64,000 nucleotides of DNA, taken from assembly GCF_019733395.1 (NCBI RefSeq), contig NZ_JAIHOO010000001.1:4092501-4156500 (forward strand), given 5' to 3'. The stretch comes from Lysobacter sp. BMK333-48F3 (GTDB taxonomy: Bacteria; Pseudomonadota; Gammaproteobacteria; Xanthomonadales; Xanthomonadaceae). Shown in pieces: positions 15,302-23,257 of the stretch. Every line of letters starts with the position of its first letter. The stretch's first letter is position 1. The notes beneath the pieces were generated by a model, which was not told where the DNA came from, made no database searches, and saw nothing but the letters and a program-made list of their open reading frames with translations. Made by a program: the position numbers and the translations under genes.

Positions 15302-15484
15302 ATGTCGCGCGGCGAAAAATCGGCTTACACCGACAAGCAGAAGCGTCAGGCCGAACACATCGAAGCAGGCTATCGCAAGGACGGCGTCTCCAAGAAAGAA
15401 GCCGAAGCGCGCGCCTGGGCCACCGTCAACAAGCAGGACGGCGGCGGCAAGAAATCGGGCTCCGGACGCAAAGACCATCACTGA
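15302..15484 (+). CDS. Small stress/'plasmid stabilisation'-type protein
   Basis: 60 aa, very hydrophilic. The sequence SRGEKSAYTDKQKRQAEHIE, then GVSKKEAEARAWATVNKQ and a GGGKKSGSG tail, is a widespread short protein annotated as plasmid stabilisation or stress-induced; the real role is unknown. GGGAG lies at good spacing before ATG 15302. It is transcribed divergently from the MgtC-type gene, with about 200 bases between them for both promoters. Confidence 0.8.
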   Translation: MSRGEKSAYTDKQKRQAEHIEAGYRKDGVSKKEAEARAWATVNKQDGGGKKSGSGRKDHH

Positions 15485-15632
15485 AGCCTGGCGCCGGAAT
15501 GAAGGCTGCCCGGGCCACGGTCACCTGGACCACGCCCACCTGGACCCGGCCACACCGACAAGACATCGAGATCTCCGATTCGCCAACCCATGCGCCGCCC
15601 CTGGTCGCGGCGCCACCGCGAGGACTATCTGC

Positions 15633-15995
15633 ATGAAAGCCATCCGCACCGCGAGTTTCCTGCTCGGCCTGAGCCTGTGCGCCGCGGCCGTCGCCGCGCC
15701 GCAATCGGCCGGTACCGCCGCTGCCCAAGACCCGGCCACCACCGCCGCCGGCAACGAGTCGGCGCAGCCGGTCAGCGACACCTGGATCACCACCAAGGTC
15801 AAGACCGAACTGTTGGCGACCAAGGGCGTGTCCGGCACCGACATCAGCGTCGAGACGGTCAACGGCGTGGTCAAGCTGTCCGGTCATGTGGCCGGCAAGG
15901 CCGAGTCCGACAAGGCGGCCGCGGTCGCGCGCAACGTCGACGGGGTCAAGAGCGTCGACACCAGCGCCCTGGTCGCGGCCAAGAGCGGCAAGTAA
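15633..15995 (+). CDS. Periplasmic BON-domain protein (OsmY-like)
   Basis: 120 aa. A signal peptide (MKAIRTASFLLGLSLCAAAVAA, cut near AAA-PQ) precedes an Ala/Thr-rich linker and one BON domain (VSDTWITTKVKTELLATKGV, DISVETVNGVVKLSGHVAG, VARNVDGVKSVDTSALV). BON proteins bind phospholipid surfaces and are induced by osmotic or envelope stress. Only one BON copy is present, whereas OsmY has two. Expected in the periplasm. Confidence 0.88.
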   Translation: MKAIRTASFLLGLSLCAAAVAAPQSAGTAAAQDPATTAAGNESAQPVSDTWITTKVKTELLATKGVSGTDISVETVNGVVKLSGHVAGKAESDKAAAVARNVDGVKSVDTSALVAAKSGK

Positions 15996-16118
15996 GTCAA
16001 TAGCCGAAGTAACAGTAACCGTTTGGGGGACGGCCGCGGGCGCCGGCGGATCGACGCCGTCCGGCGCCCGTGGGTCTGCGGCCCGTTGCGGCGGCCGTCC
16101 TCCTTACCCGCGTATTCG

Positions 16119-16172
16119 CCGATTCCCAATTCCCGATTCCCGATTCCCGATTCCCGTCCTGATACCCGATTC
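16119..16172. repeat. Tandem CGATTCC repeat
   Basis: Seven- to eight-base units (CGATTCCC / AATTCCCG) repeated about six times immediately upstream of the DUF3247-type gene. I know such GGGAATCG arrays as common intergenic repeats in Xanthomonadaceae. It lies where the 16182 gene's promoter or leader would be, so copy-number change could affect expression. Confidence 0.8.
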
Positions 16173-16181
16173 CATCCGGCC

Positions 16182-16502
16182 ATGACCCAGCTCGCCGACC
16201 GCGTCGTCACCGACTCCGCCGATATCGCCCGCCTGACCCGTCTGATCGAGCGTCTGCCGGACGAAGGCCTGGTCGAGCTGGTGCTGGTCGACGGCAGCCG
16301 GCGCAGCGGAGTCGTGACAACCCGGCCCAGTCTGCAGACCTTTCTCGATCCCAGCGGCCGCGAAGGCATCAATGCGATCCTGCGCTTCGACGACCTGCGG
16401 ATCGAGAACCGCAGCTGCTATCTGTGGCTGGACGAGATCCTCGAGATCCGTCCGATCCAGTCCGACCGGCGCGACTTCGCCCGGCCCGCGCCGGGCGAGT
16501 GA
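16182..16502 (+). CDS. DUF3247-type conserved protein
   Basis: 106 aa. MTQLADRVVTDSADIARLTR, then a compact beta-rich body LVELVLVDGSRRSGVVTTRP and GINAILRFDDLRIENRSCYLWLDEI (read as two adjacent blocks), matches the Xanthomonadales-restricted DUF3247 pattern as I remember it. Small cytosolic protein of unknown function with an SH3-like look. The start directly follows the tandem CGATTCC array and lacks a clear ribosome site. Confidence 0.7.
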   Translation: MTQLADRVVTDSADIARLTRLIERLPDEGLVELVLVDGSRRSGVVTTRPSLQTFLDPSGREGINAILRFDDLRIENRSCYLWLDEILEIRPIQSDRRDFARPAPGE

Positions 16503-16573
16503 GGCGCGCCCGGGTCGGCACGCCACGCTCGGCATCGGCCGGCCCCGTCCGGGCGCACCACCAGGAGCACGCC

Positions 16574-16807
16574 ATGGCCACCTGCGATGTCTGCGGCAAC
16601 CAGTACGACAAGACTTTCACCGTGAACATGGCCGGACAGACCGGCACATTCGATTCGTTCGAGTGCGCGATCCATGCGATGGCGCCGCGCTGTACGCATT
16701 GCGACTGCCGCATCGTCGGCCACGGGGTCGAGAACGACGGCCACTTCTATTGCTGCGCGCATTGCGCGAAAAAGTCCGGCGTACGCGGCGTCGAAGACCG
16801 GATCTGA
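16574..16807 (+). CDS. Small zinc-ribbon / metallothionein-like protein
   Basis: 77 aa with nine Cys and several His in zinc-knuckle pairs: CDVCGNQYDK, FDSFECAIHAMAPRCTHCDC and FYCCAHCAKKSG. AGGAG lies six bases before the ATG. The arrangement (two CxxC ribbons around a C..IH) suggests structural Zn binding or metal sequestration. I recognise it as a widely conserved short 'hypothetical' protein without assigned function. Confidence 0.78.
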   Translation: MATCDVCGNQYDKTFTVNMAGQTGTFDSFECAIHAMAPRCTHCDCRIVGHGVENDGHFYCCAHCAKKSGVRGVEDRI

Positions 16808-17020
16808 GGTCTGCGCGCCGCCGCCATCGCCGCTACGGACGCCGATTCGCCGACCGGGTTCGCGGTTGCGAACGCCGCCCCGGTCACGTCGACGGCGCCG
16901 CTGCGACGGCGCGCCGGTGCGAAGCGCGCCGGCGGTCACGCCGCCGTTTCGCGCCGCATTTACGTGGCCGCGCGGATGCTCTGCGCAACGGCCCGCGGGC
17001 GGGCCCGACGGAAATCCGCG

Positions 17021-17662
17021 ATGCCGGCGCATGCCGACCGAGACTTGGCCTTCCTGCGCAGCGCCGACCCGGACACCGGTCCCGGCGCGAGCGAAGGGCA
17101 GTGCTATCTCTACGTATTGCCCAGCGCCGGCGAGGACCTGCTCAAGCTGGGTTTTTCGCGCGATCCGCTGGGCCGGATGCAGGCGCTGCATCCGCGCTAC
17201 TACGAGTTCTTCGATCTGGAACGCGGCTGGCTGGCGCAGACCGATACGGTGCGCGAGGCGCGACGGCTGGAACGCGATCTGCACCGCAGCCTGGGCGAGT
17301 ACAACGCCCCGGCGCCCCTGACGGTGCGCCGCGCCGCGGCCGGCCACGGCGAGTGGTATCGCGGCGCCTACGCCGGCTTGCTCGGCGAGTCCGAGCGCCT
17401 GTTGGGCCTCGGCCACACCGTGCATCGTCCGCTGCGCGACTGGGCCGGCGCCGAACTGGCGCGCCAGGGCGAACGCCTCTACGACCGCGGCGAGGCCCTG
17501 CTGAGCCAGTTGCAGGGCGAGCCTGGCCTGCTCGACGACCTGGCGCTGGCCGACCTGCGCCGCAACCTGATCGACACCCTGGACGCCTATCCGGCGCTGG
17601 CGCTGGCGCTGGAACTGCGCCTGCCCGAGCCTCTGCTGCACTGGTACTACGCCGCGCGTTAG
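17021..17662 (+). CDS. GIY-YIG / T5orf172-like domain protein
   Basis: 213 aa from ATG 17021 (the frame is open upstream but unlike protein). Residues about 28-90, CYLYVLPSAGEDLLKLGFS with RMQALHPRYYEFFDLE and ARRLERDLHRSL, look like the GIY-YIG-type fold: a 'YLYVL' strand in place of GIY, a 'KLGFS' strand with Arg, and a Glu helix. The C-terminal half is helical (LARQGERLYDRGEALLSQLQ). Family nucleases cut DNA, but catalytic residues are only partly recognisable, so activity is uncertain. Confidence 0.6.
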   Translation: MPAHADRDLAFLRSADPDTGPGASEGQCYLYVLPSAGEDLLKLGFSRDPLGRMQALHPRYYEFFDLERGWLAQTDTVREARRLERDLHRSLGEYNAPAPLTVRRAAAGHGEWYRGAYAGLLGESERLLGLGHTVHRPLRDWAGAELARQGERLYDRGEALLSQLQGEPGLLDDLALADLRRNLIDTLDAYPALALALELRLPEPLLHWYYAAR

Positions 17663-17711
17663 CGGCGCAGGTCACGGCGCGAACGCGCCCCTCACGACTG
17701 GAGCCGACCTC

Positions 17712-17903
17712 ATGACCCCACTCGATAAACCGATTCGTCGCGAACTGGAGATCGAAGGCAAGGCCTATACCCTGATCCTGGAGCCGGACGGCTTCAAGCT
17801 GGCCGAAAAAGGCCGGCGCAAGGGCCTGGAACTGCGCTGGGCCGACCTGGTCTCCGGCGATGCGGCCCTGGCCGCGGCGCTGCAGGCTTCGCAAGCCGAT
17901 TGA
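17712..17903 (+). CDS. Small conserved hypothetical protein
   Basis: 63 aa: MTPLDKPIRRELEIEGKAYT, then LILEPDGFKLAEKGRRKGLE and LRWADLVSGDAALAAALQA. A beta-rich core and no membrane segment. 50 bases downstream of the GIY-YIG-like gene on the same strand. GGAG lies upstream of the ATG. Such short 'IEGKxYTLxLxPxGFKL' proteins are widespread in proteobacteria with no known role. Confidence 0.72.
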   Translation: MTPLDKPIRRELEIEGKAYTLILEPDGFKLAEKGRRKGLELRWADLVSGDAALAAALQASQAD

Positions 17904-17913
17904 ACGGGAGCGA

Positions 17914-17996
17914 GAGGCGAGTGCGAAGGAACGAGCAACGAGTGCCAACCGCACTCGTTCCTGGCTTGTTCCTCTCCACTCGTTCCTCTCCGCTCA
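17914..17996. repeat. Inverted AACGAGTG/CACTCGTT repeat cluster
   Basis: AACGAGTG (17937-17944) pairs perfectly with CACTCGTT (17952-17959); further copies (GGCGAGTGCGAAGGAACGAG on one side, CTCTCCACTCGTTCCTCTCC on the other) extend the symmetry. It lies between convergent genes, so it may act as a bidirectional terminator or be an interspersed palindromic repeat. Confidence 0.6.
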
Positions 17997-18572
17997 CCCC
18001 GGCCGGACCCGAAACGCGAGGCTGATCCGCGCTTCGCTCACGCCGGGCGCCTTGGGTATGCCGTGGTCGTAGTGGCGCTGGGAGGCGTGGCTCATGACCA
18101 GCAGGCTGCCGGGTTCCAGCTCGACCTGCCATTGCCGGTGCGGCGGGCGCTTGGCGCGCAGCAGCATGCGCCGGGTCGCGCCCAGCGACAGCACCGCGAT
18201 AGGCTGGCCGGCGATCAGTTCGTCCAGCTTGTCGTTGTGCAGGGCGACGCTGTCGGCGCCGTCGCGATAGAGATTCAGGCCGACGCTATTGAAGGCCGTC
18301 TCGAGCCGTTCGCCGACCCGCTGCGCGGTCTGCGCCAGCAAGGGCGGCAACCGGTCGCGGTCGAGCCGGTAGGAAGCGATGCGCCGCGGCACGTCGACCA
18401 GGCGCTCGTACATCATCCGGGTCTGCGCGTTCCAGTCGGCCTGCGCCAGCAGGCTGTCGAACAGCTGCGCGGCCTCGTCCGCGCCGAACACGCCCGGCAG
18501 ATAACGCACGCCGCCTTCGGCATCGGCGATGAACTGTTGCGGCGTCGGGGCGAACAGCGAGGCCTGGTGCAT
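17994..18572 (-). CDS. alkB: AlkB-type 2-oxoglutarate/Fe(II) dioxygenase
   Basis: 192 aa. It contains the dioxygenase facial triad: HND (H112, D114 in SVALHNDKLDEL) and the distal His in HYDHGIPK (H170), plus the oxoglutarate-binding Arg in ARISLAFRVR. The N-terminal part (RYLPGVFGADEAAQLFDSLL, RIASY, LNLYRDGADSVALH) is the nucleotide-recognition region typical of AlkB homologues of the ALKBH2/3-like short type. It repairs N1-methyladenine and N3-methylcytosine in DNA/RNA by oxidative demethylation in the cytoplasm. Start at ATG 18572. No Ada or other alkylation gene is adjacent. Confidence 0.9.
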   Translation of the reverse strand: MHQASLFAPTPQQFIADAEGGVRYLPGVFGADEAAQLFDSLLAQADWNAQTRMMYERLVDVPRRIASYRLDRDRLPPLLAQTAQRVGERLETAFNSVGLNLYRDGADSVALHNDKLDELIAGQPIAVLSLGATRRMLLRAKRPPHRQWQVELEPGSLLVMSHASQRHYDHGIPKAPGVSEARISLAFRVRPG

Positions 18573-18623
18573 GGGTCATTCTCGCCGTTCTCCGTCTCAG
18601 GCTGCGAGACGCGTCGCCGGCGC

Positions 18624-19895
18624 TCAGTCGGTGCGGCGTTCCAGCTTGGGCAGGAACCAGGCCAGCAGGCCGATCGCCGGCAGGTAGGCGCACAGCCCGT
18701 ACACCGCCTCGATGCCGATCCGGTCGGCCAACTGGCCCAGCGCGGCCGCGCCCAGTCCGCCCATGCCGAAGGCGAAGCCGAAGAACAACCCGGCGATGAC
18801 GCCGGTGCGGCCCGGCACCAGTTCCTGCGCATAGACCAGGATCGCCGAGAACGCCGAGGACAGCACCAGGCCGATGATCACGGTCAGCGCCGTGGTCCAG
18901 AACAGGTTCGCGTGCGGCAGCAACAGGGTGAAGGGCAGCACGCCGAGGATCGAAAACCAGATCACGTAGCGGCGGCCGATGCGGTCGCCGATCGGGCCGC
19001 CGAGCAGGGTGCCGGCGGCGACCGCGCCGAGGAAGACGAACAGATGCAGTTGCGCGTCGCGCGCGGCCAGGTGGAACTTCTCCATCAGGTAGAAGGTGTA
19101 GTAGCTCGACAGGCTGGCCATGTAGAAGTACTTGGAGAAGATCAGCACGCCCAGCACCAACATGGTCGCGACGACGGTCCGCCGCGGCAGCGGCGCCGCG
19201 TTCGCCGCGCGGCCGCGTTGCTGGCGCTGGGCCGGGATCTGCGCGCGGTACCAGACGCCGATCCGGCTCAGGATGACGATCGCGGTCAGCGCCGCCAGCG
19301 CGAACCAGCCGACGCTGCCCTGGCCGTGCGGCATGACGATGTACGCCGCCAGCAGCGGCCCCAGCGCCGAGCCGACGTTGCCGCCGACCTGGAACAGCGA
19401 TTGGGCCAGGCCATGGCGGCCGCCGGAGGCCATCCGCGCCACCCGCGAGGATTCCGGGTGGAACACCGACGAGCCCGAGCCGACCAGGGCCGCGGCCAGC
19501 AACAGCATCGGGAAGCTCGACGCCCGCGACAGCAGCAACAGGCCGACCAGGGTGAAGCCCATGCCGATCGCCAGCGAGTACGGCATCGGCCGTTTGTCGG
19601 TGTAGATGCCGACCAGCGGCTGCAGCAGCGAAGCGGTGAGCTGGAAGGTCAGGGTGATCAGGCCGATCTGGCCGAAGTCGAGCGCGAAAGCGTCCTTGAG
19701 CAGCGGATAGATCGCCGGCAGCAAGGACTGGATCATGTCGTTGAGCAGGTGGCAGACGCTGAGCATCGCCAGGATCGGCAAGGCGATCCGCGCCGGCTCG
19801 GTAGCGGCGGGTTGCGCGAACTCCGGCACCGCGGCCGGCTCGATGGCGTCGTTGGACAGGCTGGATTCGTTGCGGGCGGCGTCTAGGGAATTCAT
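18624..19895 (-). CDS. fsr: MFS transporter, fosmidomycin-resistance (Fsr) type
   Basis: 423 aa from ATG 19895 (MNSLDAARN). After a hydrophilic N-terminus come about twelve transmembrane helices; family markers include SVCHLLNDMIQSLLPAIYPL, FQLTASLLQPLVGIYTDKRP and VGSGSSVFHPESSRVARMAS, the FHPE loop being diagnostic of Fsr-type transporters. Proton-driven export of fosmidomycin and related or endogenous compounds across the inner membrane. 51 bases upstream of alkB on the same strand. It diverges from an AraC regulator at 20066, which probably controls it. Confidence 0.9.
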   Translation of the reverse strand: MNSLDAARNESSLSNDAIEPAAVPEFAQPAATEPARIALPILAMLSVCHLLNDMIQSLLPAIYPLLKDAFALDFGQIGLITLTFQLTASLLQPLVGIYTDKRPMPYSLAIGMGFTLVGLLLLSRASSFPMLLLAAALVGSGSSVFHPESSRVARMASGGRHGLAQSLFQVGGNVGSALGPLLAAYIVMPHGQGSVGWFALAALTAIVILSRIGVWYRAQIPAQRQQRGRAANAAPLPRRTVVATMLVLGVLIFSKYFYMASLSSYYTFYLMEKFHLAARDAQLHLFVFLGAVAAGTLLGGPIGDRIGRRYVIWFSILGVLPFTLLLPHANLFWTTALTVIIGLVLSSAFSAILVYAQELVPGRTGVIAGLFFGFAFGMGGLGAAALGQLADRIGIEAVYGLCAYLPAIGLLAWFLPKLERRTD

Positions 19896-20065
19896 GCGGC
19901 AGTGCGGGCCGTCGGCCCGTCGCAGGGACGGCTGCGCGGGCGCGGCGGCGCAGGGCCGGCGTGCGTGTCGCGAGGCGTCGGGGGGAGGGAGGTCGTGGCT
20001 CAGTAGACGCCCCAGCGACGCTGCCCGCATTATTGTTCAGGTCAACAGTCTTCGAGTTCGGGCCA

Positions 20066-20839
20066 ATGCGCAATGTCTTGGCGACCCATGTCGACGCCCT
20101 GCCGGGTCGGGTCGTGGCGACCGCGAACGACCACCGGACCGACCACCGCATTCCCGCGCATAGCCATCGCCGCGCGCAACTGCTGTACGCCGCGCACGGG
20201 TTGATGCTGGTCACCACCGTGGCCGGGCGCTGGATCGTGCCGCCGGAGCGCGCGGTGTGGATACCGGCCGGGGTCGAGCACGAGGTGCAGGTGCTGGTGC
20301 GGATCAGTACCCGCAGCGTCTACATCGAGCCCGGGGTCAGCGCCGGCCTGCCCGAGGATTGCCGGGTGCTCGGCGTCGCGCCGCTGTTGCGTCAATTGCT
20401 GCTGGAGACCCGCGACCTGCCGTTGCCGGGCGAAGCCGACGCGCGCGCCCAGCTGATCTACGCGTTGATCGTGCAGGAGATCGAGCGCGCCCCGGTGTTG
20501 CCGCTGGACATTCCGTTTCCGGCCGAGCCGCGCCTGGCCAAGCGCTGTCGCGCCTACCTGGCGCATCCCTCGCCGCACGACGGCATCGACGACTGGTGCC
20601 GCGACCTGGCGATGAGCCGGCGCACCTTCACCCGCCGCTTCCGCGCCGAGACCGGGATCAGCTTCGCCCAATGGTGCCGGCAGGCGGCGATCTTCGCCGC
20701 GCTGCCGCGCCTGGCCGCGGGCGAGCCGATCACCGCCCTGGCCCTGGACCTGGGTTACGACAGCGCCTCGGCCTTCAGCACCATGTTCAAGCGCATCGTC
20801 GGCCTGCCGCCGAGCCGGTACCTGGGCAACGCCGCGTAA
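20066..20839 (+). CDS. AraC-family transcriptional regulator (cupin + HTH)
   Basis: 257 aa. The N-terminal cupin-like sensor has HRIPAHSHRRAQLLYAAHGL and WIVPPERAVWIPAGVEHEV; the C-terminal double HTH runs DDWCRDLAMSRRTFTRRFRA and ALALDLGYDSASAFSTMFKR with the PSRY end. This layout matches the short, usually repressing AraC type that sits divergently from an efflux gene. Here the 170-base gap to the Fsr transporter should hold both promoters and the operator. ATG 20066 chosen as the first Met before the conserved region. Confidence 0.88.
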   Translation: MRNVLATHVDALPGRVVATANDHRTDHRIPAHSHRRAQLLYAAHGLMLVTTVAGRWIVPPERAVWIPAGVEHEVQVLVRISTRSVYIEPGVSAGLPEDCRVLGVAPLLRQLLLETRDLPLPGEADARAQLIYALIVQEIERAPVLPLDIPFPAEPRLAKRCRAYLAHPSPHDGIDDWCRDLAMSRRTFTRRFRAETGISFAQWCRQAAIFAALPRLAAGEPITALALDLGYDSASAFSTMFKRIVGLPPSRYLGNAA

Positions 20840-20885
20840 CGTCGTTGCTGCGGCCAGAGCGCACGCCGCTGCCGTCCCCGCTTGC

Positions 20886-21184
20886 AGTCCCCCTTTGGAA
20901 AGGGGGGCAGGGGGGATTTGCTGTTGCTGTTGCCGTTGCTGTTGCCTTCGCTGTTGCTTTCGCCGCCTCCCCCCGCAAGTCCGCGGTCGCGGCTTACGCC
21001 GCTCCTACAAGGGGGCATGCGTCGCGCAAGGGGGCGCGCCGCGCTGTTGCTGTTCCCCCCTTTGGAAAGGGGGGTAGGGGGGATTTGCTGTTGCCTTCGC
21101 TGTTGCTTTCGCCGCCTCCCGCAAGTCCGCGGTCGCGGCTTATGACCGGAGGAAATCCCCGTGGGACGCCGCTCCTACAGGGGC
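20886..21184. repeat. Duplicated composite repeat: GGGG hairpin, TTGCTG runs and REP core
   Basis: Two copies in direct orientation, about 20887-21015 and 21052-21184. Each has a CCCCCTTTGGAAAGGGGG palindrome, a GGGGGATTTGCTGTTGC run of TTGCTG/TTGCCG hexamers, then GCAAGTCCGCGGTCGCGGCT and a GCCGCTCCTACA end (a REP-type sequence read on the other strand). Copy 2 lacks some hexamers and carries about 20 extra bases between the last two parts. No gene lies here. Confidence 0.8.
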
Positions 21185-21205
21185 ACGCGCCGCGCTGGGG
21201 GCGGA

Positions 21206-21892
21206 CTACACCGATGCGGCCGCCTCGTCGATCAGGGCGGCGACTTCGGCGGCGCGCGAGGCCAGCGAGGCGTGGCTGGCGTCGAGTTCGATCACCTTCT
21301 TCGCGCCCAGCCGGGCCGACATGCGGCGCTGGTTGTCCGGCGAGATCATCCGGTCCTGGCTGGAGATCTGGTACCAGCTCGGCTTGCTCTTCCATGCCGG
21401 GGTCGAGATGGCGTCGCCGAAGGTGCCGGCCAGCGGCGCCTTCTGGGTCACGCCCATCACCAGGCCTTCGTCGGCGCTGAGGTCCTGGCAGAAATCCTGG
21501 TGGAACTTGTCCGGGCTCAGCCACAGATAGCCGTCGCTGTCCGGGGCCAGGTCCGGCGCGGCCTGCGGCAGGCTCTGCTGGGTGATGCCGCCGGGGCTTT
21601 CGCCGGCGTCGGGCGCGAACGCGGCGATGTAGACCAGGCCGACCACGTTGGGCTGGTCGCCGGCCTCGGTGATCACCGCGCCGCCATAGGAATGGCCGAC
21701 CAGCAGCACCGGCCCGTCGACCTGGGCGACCATCTTGCGGGTGCGCTCGGCGTCGTCGGCCAGCGAGGTCAGCGGCAGCTCGACCGCGCGCAGGCGATGG
21801 CCCTTGCGGGCGAGTTCGACGATGACCCGGCTCCAGTGGGCGGCGCCGCCCCAGAACCCGTGGACGAGGACGATGGTCGGCTGACTGCTCAT
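21206..21892 (-). CDS. Alpha/beta hydrolase
   Basis: 228 aa from ATG 21892. Oxyanion loop IVLVHGFWGGAAHW, nucleophile elbow LLVGHSYGGAV (Ser68), probable catalytic His near residue 207 (LDASHASL). The overall layout resembles the short esterase group with salicylate esterase-like or EstC-like members. Substrate unknown. No signal peptide, so cytosolic. It diverges from an AraC-family regulator (22139) across a 246-base gap that holds a long perfect inverted repeat, suggesting regulation by that protein. Confidence 0.85.
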   Translation of the reverse strand: MSSQPTIVLVHGFWGGAAHWSRVIVELARKGHRLRAVELPLTSLADDAERTRKMVAQVDGPVLLVGHSYGGAVITEAGDQPNVVGLVYIAAFAPDAGESPGGITQQSLPQAAPDLAPDSDGYLWLSPDKFHQDFCQDLSADEGLVMGVTQKAPLAGTFGDAISTPAWKSKPSWYQISSQDRMISPDNQRRMSARLGAKKVIELDASHASLASRAAEVAALIDEAAASV

Positions 21893-22021
21893 GATCGTGT
21901 TCCCGAATGAAGGCGCCAACGAAAGGGAGCGTAGGGAGCCCGTTGGCGGAGATCCCGTACGGCCGGTGTCCGGCCGGCGCGAGCGCGAGGGTTTCATGTC
22001 CGCGCGCTAGCCGTCGTGAAG

Positions 22022-22061
22022 CCGGGCGCAGGCGTTGCGCAGCCGCAACGCCTGCGCCCGG
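22022..22061. promoter_or_regulatory. 18-bp perfect inverted repeat in divergent promoter region
   Basis: CCGGGCGCAGGCGTTGCG (22022-22039) pairs exactly with CGCAACGCCTGCGCCCGG (22044-22061) around a CAGC loop. It lies between two divergent starts, so it is not an ordinary terminator. It could be an operator, an attenuating leader hairpin for the plus-strand gene, or a mobile palindrome. Confidence 0.65.
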
Positions 22062-22138
22062 GCTTGTGACCGTGCCGGCCCGAGCGCTTAACTTAGCCAG
22101 CCGCCGCTGCCGCGGCGTGACCGAAACGCCGCCATCCG

Positions 22139-23257
22139 ATGCCGAAACGCCAGACCGCCCGCAGCCCCCGATCTTCCCGCTCTTCCGAGCCGGCCGCGGC
22201 CGCCGAGCCGGCATCGCTGGCGATGCCGAAGCGTTCGTCGCGCACCCGGGCAGCGCCGGCCGGCGGCTCCAAAACGGGCTCGCGACCGACCGAATCGTCG
22301 GAGTTCGACCCGCGGCGGATAGATTCGCTGCAGACCGACCCGCGGCAAACCGACCCGCTGCAAACCGATGTGTTCTTCGAAGCCTTTCGCCTGGCGCGCC
22401 TGAACGGCGAACTGGTGCGCGAAGGTGCGCTGCTCGCCGGCCAGCCGCTGCGCTATCCGCGCGGCCGGGCGATGTTCCATTTCGTGCGCGAGGCGCCGTG
22501 CAGCTTCGCGATCGAAGCCGGCCCGGGCCGGCGCAGCCGCGTGCAGGCGCAGCCGGGCGATCTGCTGATCCTGCCGCAGGGCTGCGCGCACCGGATCGAG
22601 GCCGGCGCCGGCGCGGGCCCGCAGCTGACCAGCGGCGCGTTCGTGTTCGAAGCGCTCAGCGGCGCCGCGCTGATGCGCGCCTTGCCCGGCCTGTTGCACG
22701 TGCGCACGGCGGAGCGGGGCGCGGCCGACGAGTCGCCGGCGCAGTGGCTGGCGCTGACTTTCGAGGCGATGCGCAAGGAGACCCGGCAGCCGAGCATCGG
22801 CAGCCGGATCATGATCGCGCGCCTGATCGACATGGTCTTCATCTGGGCGGTGCGGCATTGGCTGGCGCAAGCGCCGGCGCAGCAGCGCGGCTGGATCCTC
22901 GCCCTGCGCGATCCGCTGGTCGCCCGCGCGTTGGCCTTGCTGCATGCCGAGCCGGCGCGCGACTGGACGGTGGACGCGTTGGCGGCGCGCCTGCATCAAT
23001 CGCGTTCGGCCCTGGGCCAGCGTTTCGCCGAGCGCGTCGGCGAGCCGCCGATGCGCTATCTGGCCGGCTGGCGCATGCAGTTGGCGGCCGATCTGTTGGC
23101 GCGCACCGATGCGCTCGTCTCGCTGGTCGCGGCCCAGGTCGGCTACGGCTCCGAACCCGCCTTCAGCCGCAGCTTCCGCCGCGCCTTCGGCCTGAGCCCG
23201 AGCGAGTACCGCCGGCGCGTGCGCGAGCCGCTCAGCCCGGCAGCACCTGCAGGGTGA
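22139..23257 (+). CDS. AraC-family regulator with cupin sensor
   Basis: 372 aa. The first about 75 residues are a Ser/Arg-rich, probably disordered leader ending in a short direct repeat (LQTDPRQTDPLQTD). A cupin-type ligand domain follows (MFHFVREAPCSFAI, GDLLILPQGCAHRIEAG), then a linker helix with QPSIGSRIMIARLIDMVFIW and a C-terminal double HTH (TVDALAARLHQSRSALGQRF, VAAQVGYGSEPAFSRSFRRA, SPSEYRR). A later start at about 22226 (MPKRSSRT) is possible. It likely controls the divergent hydrolase. Its last 26 bases overlap the convergent 23232 gene. Confidence 0.85.
   Translation: MPKRQTARSPRSSRSSEPAAAAEPASLAMPKRSSRTRAAPAGGSKTGSRPTESSEFDPRRIDSLQTDPRQTDPLQTDVFFEAFRLARLNGELVREGALLAGQPLRYPRGRAMFHFVREAPCSFAIEAGPGRRSRVQAQPGDLLILPQGCAHRIEAGAGAGPQLTSGAFVFEALSGAALMRALPGLLHVRTAERGAADESPAQWLALTFEAMRKETRQPSIGSRIMIARLIDMVFIWAVRHWLAQAPAQQRGWILALRDPLVARALALLHAEPARDWTVDALAARLHQSRSALGQRFAERVGEPPMRYLAGWRMQLAADLLARTDALVSLVAAQVGYGSEPAFSRSFRRAFGLSPSEYRRRVREPLSPAAPAG

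Noticed and set aside
18063..19886. Long plus-strand frame opposite alkB and the Fsr transporter
   Set aside because: Antisense shadow rich in Arg/Gln/Asp; the minus strand carries clear AlkB and MFS motifs.
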